Positions 1 through 7,497 of a stretch of DNA of 13,327 nucleotides are shown one piece after another. The notes beneath the pieces are model-generated. The model was given only the letters and a program-made list of their open reading frames with translations, was not told the DNA's origin and searched no databases. How positions within the stretch are numbered: the first letter of the stretch is position 1; each line of letters begins with the position of its first letter. The DNA comes from Bacilli bacterium (lineage in GTDB: Bacteria; Bacillota_I; Bacilli_A; RFN20; CAG-826), in contig JAILRR010000052.1 in assembly GCA_024698065.1 (NCBI GenBank), forward strand, positions 1 to 13,327. The letters are read 5' to 3'. The translations under genes and the position numbers were made by a program.

Positions 1-337
1 TCCTTCTCATCATGTGCGAATAGACCTGCTTCATGACGATTTCGTTATAGACGTATGTCTCCTTGGTGAAGTTCTCTTTGGAAGTCGAGTGATCTGCTCT
101 AGATGTGGCAAGGATGTCTTGATACATGAGAGCGGCCATAAGAAGAACGATGTCAAAGACGAAGAGGCCAAGTAACGAATAGACGATGCCTGGGAGGATA
201 ATGCCAGAGGCAAGGATGGCGAAAAGGGTGAGTGAAGCGGCCGAGGCGGCGAAAAGGAGGCCATATACGATCCACATATTTCTTTGATGGGTCTTATATG
301 GGAAGCGATAGGCGAAAAGGCTTAGCAAACGTTTCAT
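1..337 (-). CDS. Partial membrane protein of unknown function (last visible gene of the operon)
   Basis: The minus-strand frame opens with ATG at 337 and stays open for 112 codons to the window edge, so the C-terminus is missing. The start codon overlaps the stop of the upstream signal peptidase gene (ATGA, 334-337), a classic sign of translational coupling. The protein begins MKRLLSLFAYRF with a basic N-terminus. It has two hydrophobic stretches, roughly residues 22-40 and 43-71, separated by a Gly/Pro turn (GIILPG), and then a polar region with several Tyr, Lys and His residues. Codon use matches its neighbours. I do not recognise a family. From its position it is probably a membrane component of the surface-protein export or assembly operon. 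The frame could also be the N-terminal membrane part of a larger protein. Confidence 0.8.
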   Translation of the reverse strand, partial: MKRLLSLFAYRFPYKTHQRNMWIVYGLLFAASAASLTLFAILASGIILPGIVYSLLGLFVFDIVLLMAALMYQDILATSRADHSTSKENFTKETYVYNEIVMKQVYSHMMRR

Positions 338-1395
338 TTGGCTTCTCCTTCCTTAGCGTATTCAGCGAGGATCCTCGCTTTTTCCTCGGCTTTGATCCTC
401 TCTAATTCCTCGGATTTAGCAAGTTCTTCCTTGGCTTTTTTGTATTCTTCCATGAAAAGGGCTTTCTGCTCATCTTTCATGATGGCCATCTCTTTTTCGA
501 CCTCTCTTCGCATCATGGCTTTCTCTTTGAAGACCAAAACGGCTTTCTCGTCATTAGGATCAATGCCTTCTTTGATCATCTCGGCGTTTAGTTCCTCTTC
601 TTCTTTCTTTTTCTCTTCGCGGTATTCTTTGATGAAGTCGATGGTCGTCATCGTGCCGATGATGAGGATTGGGACGAGGATGGCGACTGGGACAAACCAA
701 ATGCTTTGGACGGTATGGAGAACACCTCCAAAGAAATGGCTATGGCTGATGACGGAACCAACATAGAATTCGGATGGGACGACATCGCGGTATGTCGATT
801 CAACCGCTTTACCTGTCGTTTTGGTGTACCATTCGGCGTTAAGGTTGTCGCCGCAGGTGTAGAAAGTCATCTCGAAAGCGCCTTTATAGGCTGGCATTGT
901 ATGGGCCAAGGAATTCTCCTTGTCCTCCTTTGAACGGCTCAAGAAGGTTTTGCCACCTTCTAAGGAGACTTTATTTCCGCCACTTAGCCAGGTGGTGCCG
1001 TTATCGAGGCTATATTCGAAAGCGCTGCTGACCTCAAAAGAGCCAGGTTCATTAGCCGCTTTTGGGGATTCGACTTTCTCGATGACGCGGTGAGAGACGC
1101 AATACCCGATGGCCTCACTATAGAAAGCGATGACATCCCCTGCTTTCACTTCATTGACGTCTTTCTTCTGGATGACGACGCCTTCGCCAGCGCCAAAGGA
1201 ATCGGAAGCTTCCCCTTCCATTGAGTCGGTGAGAACTTCCATGAAGCTATAACCGAACAAAGATGGGATTCCATAGTTATTGCTCTTGGTGATGAACATG
1301 TCGATCTGAAGGCCCAATATCAAAAGGATGAGGGCGCCAAGAATCACGTCCACGATCTTCGAACCGATTTTCTTTTTCTTCTTCGTCTCTTCCAT
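334..1395 (-). CDS. SipW/Sec11-type signal peptidase I with lumenal insert and long cytoplasmic coiled-coil tail
   Basis: This is a membrane serine protease of the S26B (ER/SipW) class, 353 residues. It should cleave signal sequences of the TasA/camelysin type outside the membrane. TM1 is about residues 14-32. The catalytic Ser is Ser58 in TDSMEG, and the general base is His102 in VSHRV (His, not the Lys of ordinary bacterial LepB). Asp183 lies in CGDNLNAE, the box E equivalent. TM2 is about 230-253. Typical SipW is near 190 residues. The extra length comes from an insert between the His box and the Asp box (about 110-175) and a Glu/Lys-rich helical tail of about 100 residues after TM2, predicted cytoplasmic. 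The start is ATG at 1395, two bases after the upstream stop, with AAGG about 10 nt before it. The four IWLEG-motif surface proteins in this window are the likely substrates or partners. Protease class is firm; substrate assignment is inferred. Confidence 0.88.
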   Translation of the reverse strand: MEETKKKKKIGSKIVDVILGALILLILGLQIDMFITKSNNYGIPSLFGYSFMEVLTDSMEGEASDSFGAGEGVVIQKKDVNEVKAGDVIAFYSEAIGYCVSHRVIEKVESPKAANEPGSFEVSSAFEYSLDNGTTWLSGGNKVSLEGGKTFLSRSKEDKENSLAHTMPAYKGAFEMTFYTCGDNLNAEWYTKTTGKAVESTYRDVVPSEFYVGSVISHSHFFGGVLHTVQSIWFVPVAILVPILIIGTMTTIDFIKEYREEKKKEEEELNAEMIKEGIDPNDEKAVLVFKEKAMMRREVEKEMAIMKDEQKALFMEEYKKAKEELAKSEELERIKAEEKARILAEYAKEGEAK

Positions 1396-1397
1396 CT

Positions 1398-3443
1398 CTA
1401 TTTGGCCTTTTTGATACGGAAAACCTTCGCTGAGGCATTATTCTGCTTTTTGGTTGGCTCTTTCTTTGGCTCTTCTTTTGGAGCGCTATCTTTCATGACC
1501 TTGATGCCTCTAAGGACCTTTGGGGTCTCTTTTGGGGCTTCCTCATGACGAGAACCGCCAACGAAAGAAATCTGGCCGAACGGATCAGTCTTGAGGCTTC
1601 CGACATCAAGCGCGAAACGGGAATAACCCCTACGGATCTTGACGACTTCTGGGCCTTTCTTCTCTTCTTTGATCTCGGCGATTTCCTTTTTGGCGAGGAG
1701 GGCTTCTTCAAGCTCTGCAATTCTCTCCTTGTTCCCTTCCTCTTCTTTGAGTCTTTCCTCTAGGAAAGCGATCTTCTGGGCTTGTTTTTCTTTCTCTTTG
1801 AGAAGGGCTTCAATGGCTTCGGCACCACTCTTATCTTCGTAGGTGGCGATAGGAGCTGGTCCCACAATGAGGTCACTAAGAGCGTGCATATTCACCTCTT
1901 CTTGAGGTTCTTCAATAACTGGCTTTTCCACTACTGGCCTACTCTTAGCAAGCTCATCGGCGATGGCCTCGTCGACTGGGGCATCTTCCCTAGCGAGGGC
2001 CATGATTCTCTCACGAGCCTCAATAAGGAGCTCATTCTCTCTAGCAAGGCGGATTTCCGTCTCGATTCTGATCTTTTCTTCGAGTTCGCGGAGTCTTCGT
2101 GCTTCTTCTTCTTGGCGTTTGGCTTCGGCGGCAGCGCGTTCTTCTTCGAGTTGCTTCTCTTCGGCTTTGCGGCGTTCCATCTCAGCGATGATGGCCTCTT
2201 GGTCCATGAAACTTCTCTCATCTTCAGCTTGCTCACGGAGCTCTTTGGCGGTGAGCATCTCAGCGGTCAGATATTCGTTGTCGCTTTCTTTGAAGGCTTT
2301 GGTTTCTTCTGGAGTCCAAGCGAAATCTTTCTCCTCAGGATCCCTATCCGGGGTCACTAGGAGAGATCTATGCTCTGGGAACTGGTCATAGCGGAACTTA
2401 TGGGAAAGGAAGGTCTCGTCTTCAAGAGAAAGCATGACTTTCGGCTCGAAGTGTTTGGTCAAGGATTTGGCGGCCTCTTTCTCGCTTTCTTTGGTCTTCA
2501 CTTTGCGGTTATCGATGAGATGGGTATGGAGAGTGGCCATTGAAGCAGCGGTCAAACCATAAACCTCATCGAAATAGTCATCATCGAATTCCCCCTTCTT
2601 CTCCTCGATATCGAAAGAGATGCCGAGCTTGGTATATGAATCGATGAACTTCCAAAGGACTGCGACCTTGTGGTAGTCAGGGTTCTTAAGGAGAAGGTTC
2701 GTCATCTGAAGAGGAGAGTGAACGCTCTTGGCTTCTTTCATCTCTTCCATGAATGGCGATTTGATGTAGAAATTCACGCGATCAGAGAGGCTCTTGATAC
2801 GTTCAAGAAGCATCTTGTTCTTCTCATATTCGCCTTTATCGTCAGACTCGATTGAGATCTTGATGCGGTTATCGACCTCGTAACGGACTCCATCGATCTC
2901 GGTCTTGGAATGGATGAAAAGAACGTCGGAGTTACGGGTCTCGCCCTTATCGGAGATGAACTGGACACGTTTTTCAACGAAGAAAGTAAGACGCTGGATG
3001 AGAGACATCAAAACGCGGTTCTCATAGATGGCCATATCGACATCGCTGCCGATCGAAAGAATGCGTTCAGGGACAATCTGGCCTTCTTTGTTGAAGCCAT
3101 GGATATAACGGGTATGTGACGCAAGATGGCGGATGGATGTCGAATTGATACGTTTGGCTTGACCCGCTAAAACAAGATCCTGGGTCTCCTTGATGAAGGT
3201 ACGAGGATGGGCGATGATGCGATCAATGGCGTCAAAGCCGACATCAAGCTCGGTGACCCACTTGTCATCATAGGTCTTGTTCTCGTGGCGGTTACGCTGG
3301 AAAACGCTATTCTCACCGGTTTTCTTGATGGCGTTCACGAACGACTTGAAAGGAAGGCTTCCCTTCATGAGGGAACCCATCTTCTTCATGTAGTCAGCAT
3401 GAACGCGAGTCAGTTTTGCGGTGTCTTTTTCCTTTTTCGCCAT
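1398..3443 (-). CDS. DUF2357-like protein with long coiled coils, partner of the adjacent AAA+ ATPase
   Basis: 681 residues, soluble, with no signal peptide or membrane segment. The N-terminal ~340 residues resemble DUF2357. An all-helical block carries AIYENRVLMSLIQRL (residues 138-152). A segment at 243-270 contains SPLQMTNLLL, NPDYHKV and LWKFIDSY, and resembles the family pattern in which a conserved NP-Y is followed by a Trp helix. Residues about 397-490 and 540-595 are very rich in Glu, Arg, Lys and Ala and should form long coiled coils. The C-terminus is basic, with three short similar motifs (VVKIRRGY, VLRGIKVM, VFRIKK). In other genomes DUF2357 proteins pair with McrB-like AAA+ ATPases and often carry a C-terminal nuclease; I see no nuclease motif here. 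ATG at 3443 has no recognisable Shine-Dalgarno sequence, unlike most neighbours. The DUF2357 assignment is from memory of the family pattern and is moderate. Confidence 0.72.
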   Translation of the reverse strand: MAKKEKDTAKLTRVHADYMKKMGSLMKGSLPFKSFVNAIKKTGENSVFQRNRHENKTYDDKWVTELDVGFDAIDRIIAHPRTFIKETQDLVLAGQAKRINSTSIRHLASHTRYIHGFNKEGQIVPERILSIGSDVDMAIYENRVLMSLIQRLTFFVEKRVQFISDKGETRNSDVLFIHSKTEIDGVRYEVDNRIKISIESDDKGEYEKNKMLLERIKSLSDRVNFYIKSPFMEEMKEAKSVHSPLQMTNLLLKNPDYHKVAVLWKFIDSYTKLGISFDIEEKKGEFDDDYFDEVYGLTAASMATLHTHLIDNRKVKTKESEKEAAKSLTKHFEPKVMLSLEDETFLSHKFRYDQFPEHRSLLVTPDRDPEEKDFAWTPEETKAFKESDNEYLTAEMLTAKELREQAEDERSFMDQEAIIAEMERRKAEEKQLEEERAAAEAKRQEEEARRLRELEEKIRIETEIRLARENELLIEARERIMALAREDAPVDEAIADELAKSRPVVEKPVIEEPQEEVNMHALSDLIVGPAPIATYEDKSGAEAIEALLKEKEKQAQKIAFLEERLKEEEGNKERIAELEEALLAKKEIAEIKEEKKGPEVVKIRRGYSRFALDVGSLKTDPFGQISFVGGSRHEEAPKETPKVLRGIKVMKDSAPKEEPKKEPTKKQNNASAKVFRIKKAK

Positions 3444-3480
3444 TGTTTAAAAAGAGAGTTGATGATTTTGGATTTCAAGA

Positions 3481-5058
3481 CTAGCCAACATCCTTAAGGA
3501 AGCCAGCGATCTTGGCTTTGGACATCTTGAATTCGGCTTTGCCAAAGAGTTTGGTGAGTTTGGCGTCGAGTTCAATGAGGTCATCGCGTAAGTGAGCGAT
3601 GTTGAGTGATTCGAATTTCTTTAAGATCTTCGTCGCGAAGATGTAGTCAACACCTTCAAGCTCGGTGCCGCCTGTGGCGACGTAGCAAGGAACGAAAGCG
3701 TTTAGCTGCTTGAGAATACGGTTACCAAAGGCAAGCTTGAAATGTTGGATGACAAAGTCATCGAGCTCAGTGAATTTCTCAAGGGTCTTGCCAGAGATTG
3801 GGAAGTTGCTATTGGCTTCGCTATAGAGCTTCATCAAGTACTCGAATGGGAGAGGGAGAGGCTCGGTGAATGGGGCCTCGAAAGCAATACCCTTGTTATC
3901 GAAGAAGAGCGACATAGCACGGTCATAGACCTTATCGGTGATGGTGAAGGTCGAGTCATCGTTGTTCGCGGTACCGACGAACCAAACGTTCTGAGGGATG
4001 AGGAGTTTGCCATCGTGAAGGTGTTTCGGGTCATCTTTCTGTGGGGAAGAGATGAGGTCGATGTTCCAGGCCGATGGGTTAGGCATTTCCATGATGGAAA
4101 GGAACTCAGCGAAGTAGTACTCGATACGGGCGATGTTCATCTCATCGAGGACGATGAGGTTCACATCCTCACGGAAAGTGGATTCGTAGATGCTTCTTAA
4201 GAATTCGGTTTCGGTGAATTTCTTCGTGAAGTCGTTATAGAAGCCAAGAAGCTCGGAACGGTCTCTCCAAGAAGGCTGGACGGAGCAGATCGTGCAGTTA
4301 TTCTGGAAGAATTTGCCTAAAGCGTAAGGCAAAGAGGTTTTACCTGTACCAGAGATACCTTCGAGAATGATGATCTTGCCAGTGCCCATGCTAGCAAAGA
4401 AAGCGCGCATGGCTGGGATGGTGTAATAGAGCTTAAGCTGGGAAGCTGCGTAGTTTCTGAATCTTTCGACGATTCCCTGAAGGGAGATGTCTGTCGCGTC
4501 ACTGGGAAGCTCAACGTGGGTTGAGATTTCGGCATACTTCTCGTCGACGGCGATAAGACGAGGGAATCTGACATCCTTTTCTCCTGAAGCAGTGACTTCC
4601 TCTGCTTCTTCGCCTTCTTCGGTTTGAGGCATAGCGGAAGAAGAACCCATTTGGATGGATTCAGATGGAGAAATACCAAGGGAATCGAGCTGGAGGCCAA
4701 GGATTCTGTTCTTCTCTTGGGTGGCGTTATAAAGCTCGATCTGAAGGTTCTGGACTTCTTCACGTAACCTTTCCCTATCGATTTCGGTGCGGTAGAACTT
4801 GATGTATTTTCTTAAGAGCCAATAGATGAGGAAAACGAGTGCGCCTATTGCGGCTACGAAGAAAATGGCAAAGAGGACGAAGAAGAACCAACCCCAGAAA
4901 CCGAATCCTTCAACAAAGTTGTCGAAGATGATTCCATAGCGGGCAAAGTCATCTGGTACTGGCGCCCACGGGACGGCCCAGCGCATATTGAGCCATCTGC
5001 CGAAATTGCTAAGGACGGCGATGACCATTTCACGAAGGTAATTGAAATAGTTTTCCAT
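3481..5058 (-). CDS. Membrane-anchored McrB/MoxR-like AAA+ ATPase
   Basis: 525 residues. A strongly hydrophobic aromatic segment (about 54-82, with FWGWFFFVLF) anchors the protein in the membrane. It is followed by a juxtamembrane coiled coil (about 90-125), an acidic Ser/Glu linker (130-165), and a C-terminal ATPase. Walker A is GISGTGKT (234-241), and Walker B with the McrB-like extension is LIVLDEMNIARIEYYFAEFL (301-320). Sensor 1 is VGTANNDDST (361-370), with a candidate arginine finger in DKVYDRA (375-381). This LDEMN-x-AR-x-EYYF / GTAN-x-D-ST layout is typical of McrB-like ATPases paired with DUF2357 proteins, and the next gene downstream is DUF2357-like. ATG at 5058 has a good GAGGAG site about 7 nt upstream. 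The ATPase could energise remodelling or export of surface subunits from the cytoplasmic face. A restriction role is less likely because of the membrane anchor and the secretion context. Confidence 0.88.
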   Translation of the reverse strand: MENYFNYLREMVIAVLSNFGRWLNMRWAVPWAPVPDDFARYGIIFDNFVEGFGFWGWFFFVLFAIFFVAAIGALVFLIYWLLRKYIKFYRTEIDRERLREEVQNLQIELYNATQEKNRILGLQLDSLGISPSESIQMGSSSAMPQTEEGEEAEEVTASGEKDVRFPRLIAVDEKYAEISTHVELPSDATDISLQGIVERFRNYAASQLKLYYTIPAMRAFFASMGTGKIIILEGISGTGKTSLPYALGKFFQNNCTICSVQPSWRDRSELLGFYNDFTKKFTETEFLRSIYESTFREDVNLIVLDEMNIARIEYYFAEFLSIMEMPNPSAWNIDLISSPQKDDPKHLHDGKLLIPQNVWFVGTANNDDSTFTITDKVYDRAMSLFFDNKGIAFEAPFTEPLPLPFEYLMKLYSEANSNFPISGKTLEKFTELDDFVIQHFKLAFGNRILKQLNAFVPCYVATGGTELEGVDYIFATKILKKFESLNIAHLRDDLIELDAKLTKLFGKAEFKMSKAKIAGFLKDVG

Positions 5059-5081
5059 TATTTCTCTCCTCTTTGATGGTG

Positions 5082-6140
5082 TTAGTCGGTGAGAGGCACG
5101 CTGCGGTGCTCACCCATGAATGAGATGCTGGCATTGAAAGCCGAATTGATGAGGTCGTTCGAGCATTCCTTATCCCAGCCTTCAAGGTAGATGGTAAGGA
5201 CAATGCGCTTAACCTCATTTGGGGCGATATAAGCCAGATACTGGTTTTGATAAAGCAAATCGGAAAGAGCGTAGGTTTCCTCTTCTTTGATTCTAAGGTT
5301 TCCTTCGTTTACCGACCTCTCAAGATCAAGGTGCTTGATGCCGGCTTTCGTTTTGCCTCCGACGCCCGGTTTGGCGTGGTCGTATTCATGATGGATGACA
5401 TCATAATCGACGGCGTCTTCATAGAACAACGTAGCGTCTTCATTATAGTCCCCATACAATACTTCTTCATTAGAAGAATTGTAATCGATGTAATTGTCAT
5501 AGACGTTGACATCGAGAAGGCCGCCTAATTTGGTCTTGCTTGAGGTAGTGACGTTAGGTTCGTAGATGTAATAGCCTTCTTCGCTATAGAAAGAGACGCG
5601 GATGGCCTCCTCCACTTTGTTGAGTTCATCGACGAAGAGACCAGTCTGAACAGCGGTGATTTCGTTCAAAGAACGATTGGCCGACACTTTCGTGCTTTCG
5701 TCAAGATAGACGTAAGTGCCGACGTCGCTAGTAAGGAAGATCTCTTTTTGGAAGAATCCGCTTGTGGCGTTCCCCGTCTCGCGATGACCTTTTTCCGATG
5801 GGTATTCGCTCGAGAGGGTTGGGAAGGCGCTTTGCATGTATCGGCTATTGTCCTGGAACATGCTCGACACCGGGGAAAGGAAGAACTGTTCGTCATTGGT
5901 GACGATGTCATCAAGCTCGAAGACGATGTCACCGGCGCTGTTTCTCGTTCCGATGCGGATGTCGTGGTTTGTGACCCCTACTTTGATGTTGCCAACGGTA
6001 AGGAAGTCAGAGACGCTGAACCAGGCGATGGTCGAGGTGACGAAGGCGCTGAGAGTAAGCGAAAAAAGGGCAAGCCCAGCCCAAAGAAGGCTGCTTTGCC
6101 TGACGCCAATTTTTTTCACTCTACGTACGCGCGTAAACAA
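5082..6140 (-). CDS. SipW-dependent-type surface protein with C-terminal IYLEG motif (accessory fibre subunit candidate)
   Basis: 352 residues. The N-terminus is basic (RVRRVKKIGVR), followed by a hydrophobic core (about 17-39) ending in AWFSVSD. The same A-W-F triad closes the signal of the two plus-strand subunits. The body is rich in Asp, Tyr, Ser and Asn, as expected for an extracellular beta-rich protein, with His/Asp/Tyr clusters around residues 240-265 (HHEYDH). Near the end, IVLTIYLEG (313-321) followed by a D-x-E-C-x-ND pattern matches the C-terminal signature of the other three surface proteins here. The start is TTG at 6140. GGAGG lies only 3 nt before it, which is short spacing, but there is no better in-frame candidate nearby. 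The gene begins 13 bases after the upstream stop and is clearly co-transcribed. Likely an accessory or anchoring fibre component; that role is inferred. Confidence 0.82.
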   Translation of the reverse strand: MFTRVRRVKKIGVRQSSLLWAGLALFSLTLSAFVTSTIAWFSVSDFLTVGNIKVGVTNHDIRIGTRNSAGDIVFELDDIVTNDEQFFLSPVSSMFQDNSRYMQSAFPTLSSEYPSEKGHRETGNATSGFFQKEIFLTSDVGTYVYLDESTKVSANRSLNEITAVQTGLFVDELNKVEEAIRVSFYSEEGYYIYEPNVTTSSKTKLGGLLDVNVYDNYIDYNSSNEEVLYGDYNEDATLFYEDAVDYDVIHHEYDHAKPGVGGKTKAGIKHLDLERSVNEGNLRIKEEETYALSDLLYQNQYLAYIAPNEVKRIVLTIYLEGWDKECSNDLINSAFNASISFMGEHRSVPLTD

Positions 6141-6153
6141 AATCCTCCGTCAA

Positions 6154-7173
6154 TTATTCTGAAACACTATCAGTGTTTTCTGCTGTTGGGGTGCTTTCTT
6201 TGGCCCAGGATTGAGTCAAAGACTCACTGGTGAAGTGCATGGCCATCGTCAAAGCGGAACCGACTGGGTTCTCGCCAGCGCAGTCATTGTCAAAGCCTTC
6301 AAGCCAGATAACGATGGTGAAACGTCTGATCTCACGAGGCTGGAGATTAGTCTCATTCTTCATGACGATCATGCCTAACGGATCGCTTCCATCGTCGTTA
6401 AGGAAATTCGTGCAATATCCTTTGTTTTCGGCATTCTTCGCCTTGTAACCATGGGTGGCGCCATCTGGGGTTCCGGTGATGAGCTCATTGTTGGAGCCAT
6501 TGTCCGAGAAGTTCCTCGCCTTGCGGGCGTAGGTACCCACCATGCTGTGTTCAAGGGTTTCGTCTTCATAGTGAGAGTCATAGACTCTGACTCTGACGAT
6601 ATCCTCAATCGAGCAGCTGGCGTTCACATTGGTTGGTTCGGTGATACTTGTGAAGTCGATGTAATAATTGGCTTTCGCCACTTCTGATGGGGAACTGTTA
6701 CGGAGGTAGAAGGTGTACTTGAAGCTATAGTCCTGATTGTACTCGGTCGGATCATAAACCTGTTGCCTTCTTGGAAGGATGACGCTGTCATCGGTGATGT
6801 CGGCATCAAGGAAATCCTCCTCGGCAAGATCATCGGCGCACATAGGGGTGTTGCACTCATAACCACCGGCCATGAGATAGGTCGTGTTCGTCTTCAAAGT
6901 CGTACCAGACCCACCTGCGGTGAGGGAATCGCCAAGAGAGAGCTCATTTTTCACTTGCTCAAGCTTGACGGTGAAACTACCGAAATTGCGTCCCAAAAGG
7001 GCGATGATGATAAGGACGGCGAGAATACTCATAGACACGCCTAAAATGATAGCGGCGATGCGTCTTCTGCGCTTGCGGACAAGATACTCAGGCTTATGAG
7101 GTTCGACTAGCTTGAGTTTGTTGTCATTACCACTATCGAGGGTAGCTGTTTGAATAGGCTCTATCTGCTCCAA
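6154..7173 (-). CDS. Type II membrane-anchored surface protein with C-terminal IWLEG motif, first gene of the riboswitch-controlled operon
   Basis: 339 residues. A cytoplasmic tail of 38 residues ends in VRKRRRR and is followed by one hydrophobic segment (39-61). The rest should be outside the cell. Unlike its paralogues it lacks the A-W-F signal-cleavage triad, so it may stay anchored. The ectodomain has five Cys (107, 112, 187, 254, 298), possibly disulfides. Residues 285-312 carry FTIVIWLEG then D-x-DC, and end in a short beta-rich stretch (ALTMAMHF), the motif common to all four surface proteins in this window. The start is TTG at 7173. It is chosen over ATG at 7178 because AAGGAGG sits 7 nt upstream of TTG but only 2 nt from the ATG, and the ATG frame stops after five codons. 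A role as membrane base or anchor for a fibre is inferred. Confidence 0.83.
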   Translation of the reverse strand: MEQIEPIQTATLDSGNDNKLKLVEPHKPEYLVRKRRRRIAAIILGVSMSILAVLIIIALLGRNFGSFTVKLEQVKNELSLGDSLTAGGSGTTLKTNTTYLMAGGYECNTPMCADDLAEEDFLDADITDDSVILPRRQQVYDPTEYNQDYSFKYTFYLRNSSPSEVAKANYYIDFTSITEPTNVNASCSIEDIVRVRVYDSHYEDETLEHSMVGTYARKARNFSDNGSNNELITGTPDGATHGYKAKNAENKGYCTNFLNDDGSDPLGMIVMKNETNLQPREIRRFTIVIWLEGFDNDCAGENPVGSALTMAMHFTSESLTQSWAKESTPTAENTDSVSE

Positions 7174-7180
7174 ACCATGA

Positions 7181-7187
7181 CCTCCTT
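7181..7187 (-). promoter_or_regulatory. Strong ribosome binding site that selects a TTG start
   Basis: AAGGAGG on the minus strand, 7 nt before TTG at 7173. An upstream segment CCTTTGG (7224-7230) could pair with CCAAGG (7184-7189), with one bulged U, and partly hide this site. That pairing is weak and speculative. Confidence 0.75.
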
Positions 7188-7268
7188 GGAAAGTCTCTTG
7201 CCTCTAGAACCACGTGGATGGAACCAAAGGTTTTGTTTAAGAGATTGTTTCTCAGATGATGACGAAAG

Positions 7269-7297
7269 AAAAACGGCGCTACTTCTTTCTTGCGCCG
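7269..7297 (-). terminator. Intrinsic terminator in the operon leader (riboswitch expression platform)
   Basis: On the minus strand CGGCGC (7292-7297) pairs perfectly with GCGCCG (7274-7279) and is followed at once by five T (7269-7273). It lies between the GEMM aptamer and the first gene, about 95 nt before the start codon, where a premature-termination switch is expected. Whether ligand favours or prevents it cannot be decided by eye. Confidence 0.75.
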
Positions 7298-7382
7298 CCG
7301 GGACAAGGCTTTCGCCTACCATCAGAATCACTTTGCGTTCCAGGGCACGAGCAGAAGGTTCTGGATATTCACTCTCATCGAC

Positions 7383-7426
7383 CCAGTTGCCCACTGAATC
7401 TAGCGTTCTGAATTCCAGGCAACTGG
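7383..7426 (-). promoter_or_regulatory. Alternative helix competing with the riboswitch aptamer
   Basis: CCAGTTGCC (7418-7426), which is the 3' part of the GEMM aptamer, is perfectly complementary over 9 bp to GGCAACTGG (7383-7391) just downstream. Forming this helix would unfold the ligand-binding 3' strand, so it is a natural ligand-free structure. Its connection to the terminator at 7269-7297 is inferred. Confidence 0.6.
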
Positions 7427-7496
7427 CTACCACGCATAGATTGCGAGGCCCTGTAGCTTTGCGTCGCCATGTTTCCATGGGTTTGCTATACACGCA
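7411..7496 (-). promoter_or_regulatory. GEMM-I cyclic dinucleotide riboswitch (c-di-GMP-I class; possibly the A20 variant)
   Basis: Reading the minus strand from 7486 there is GCAAACC, a CCATG-GAAA-CATGG hairpin with a GNRA tetraloop (7467-7479), GACGCAAAGC (7456-7465), then a GCTAC/GTAGC helix (7453-7457 with 7426-7430) enclosing a CGCA/TGCG hairpin, and finally GGTAGCC-AGTTGCC (7418-7431). These are the invariant blocks of the GEMM-I aptamer in the right order and spacing; the interval between the first two blocks equals that of the Vibrio Vc2 RNA. Two deviations are visible. The base before GCAAACC is A where Vc2 has G20, and the closing pair at the foot of the tetraloop stem is C-C. I could not draw a convincing outer P1 stem. 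It controls the operon starting at 7173. Confidence 0.88.
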
Positions 7497-7497
7497 T

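Noticed and set aside
1782..2391. Long plus-strand open frames over the DUF2357-like gene
   Set aside because: They are antisense to the Glu/Lys/Arg-rich coiled-coil codons, giving low-complexity Ser/Phe/Leu products without ribosome sites.
1398..5058. McrBC-like restriction or defence system
   Set aside because: The ATPase is membrane-anchored, no McrC-type or other nuclease motif is visible in the DUF2357-like protein, and the operon is otherwise about surface proteins. It remains a minor alternative.
7161..7493. Minus-strand open frame of 110 codons upstream of the first operon gene
   Set aside because: It runs through the riboswitch aptamer and terminator; the conserved RNA blocks explain the sequence and the protein has no family features.
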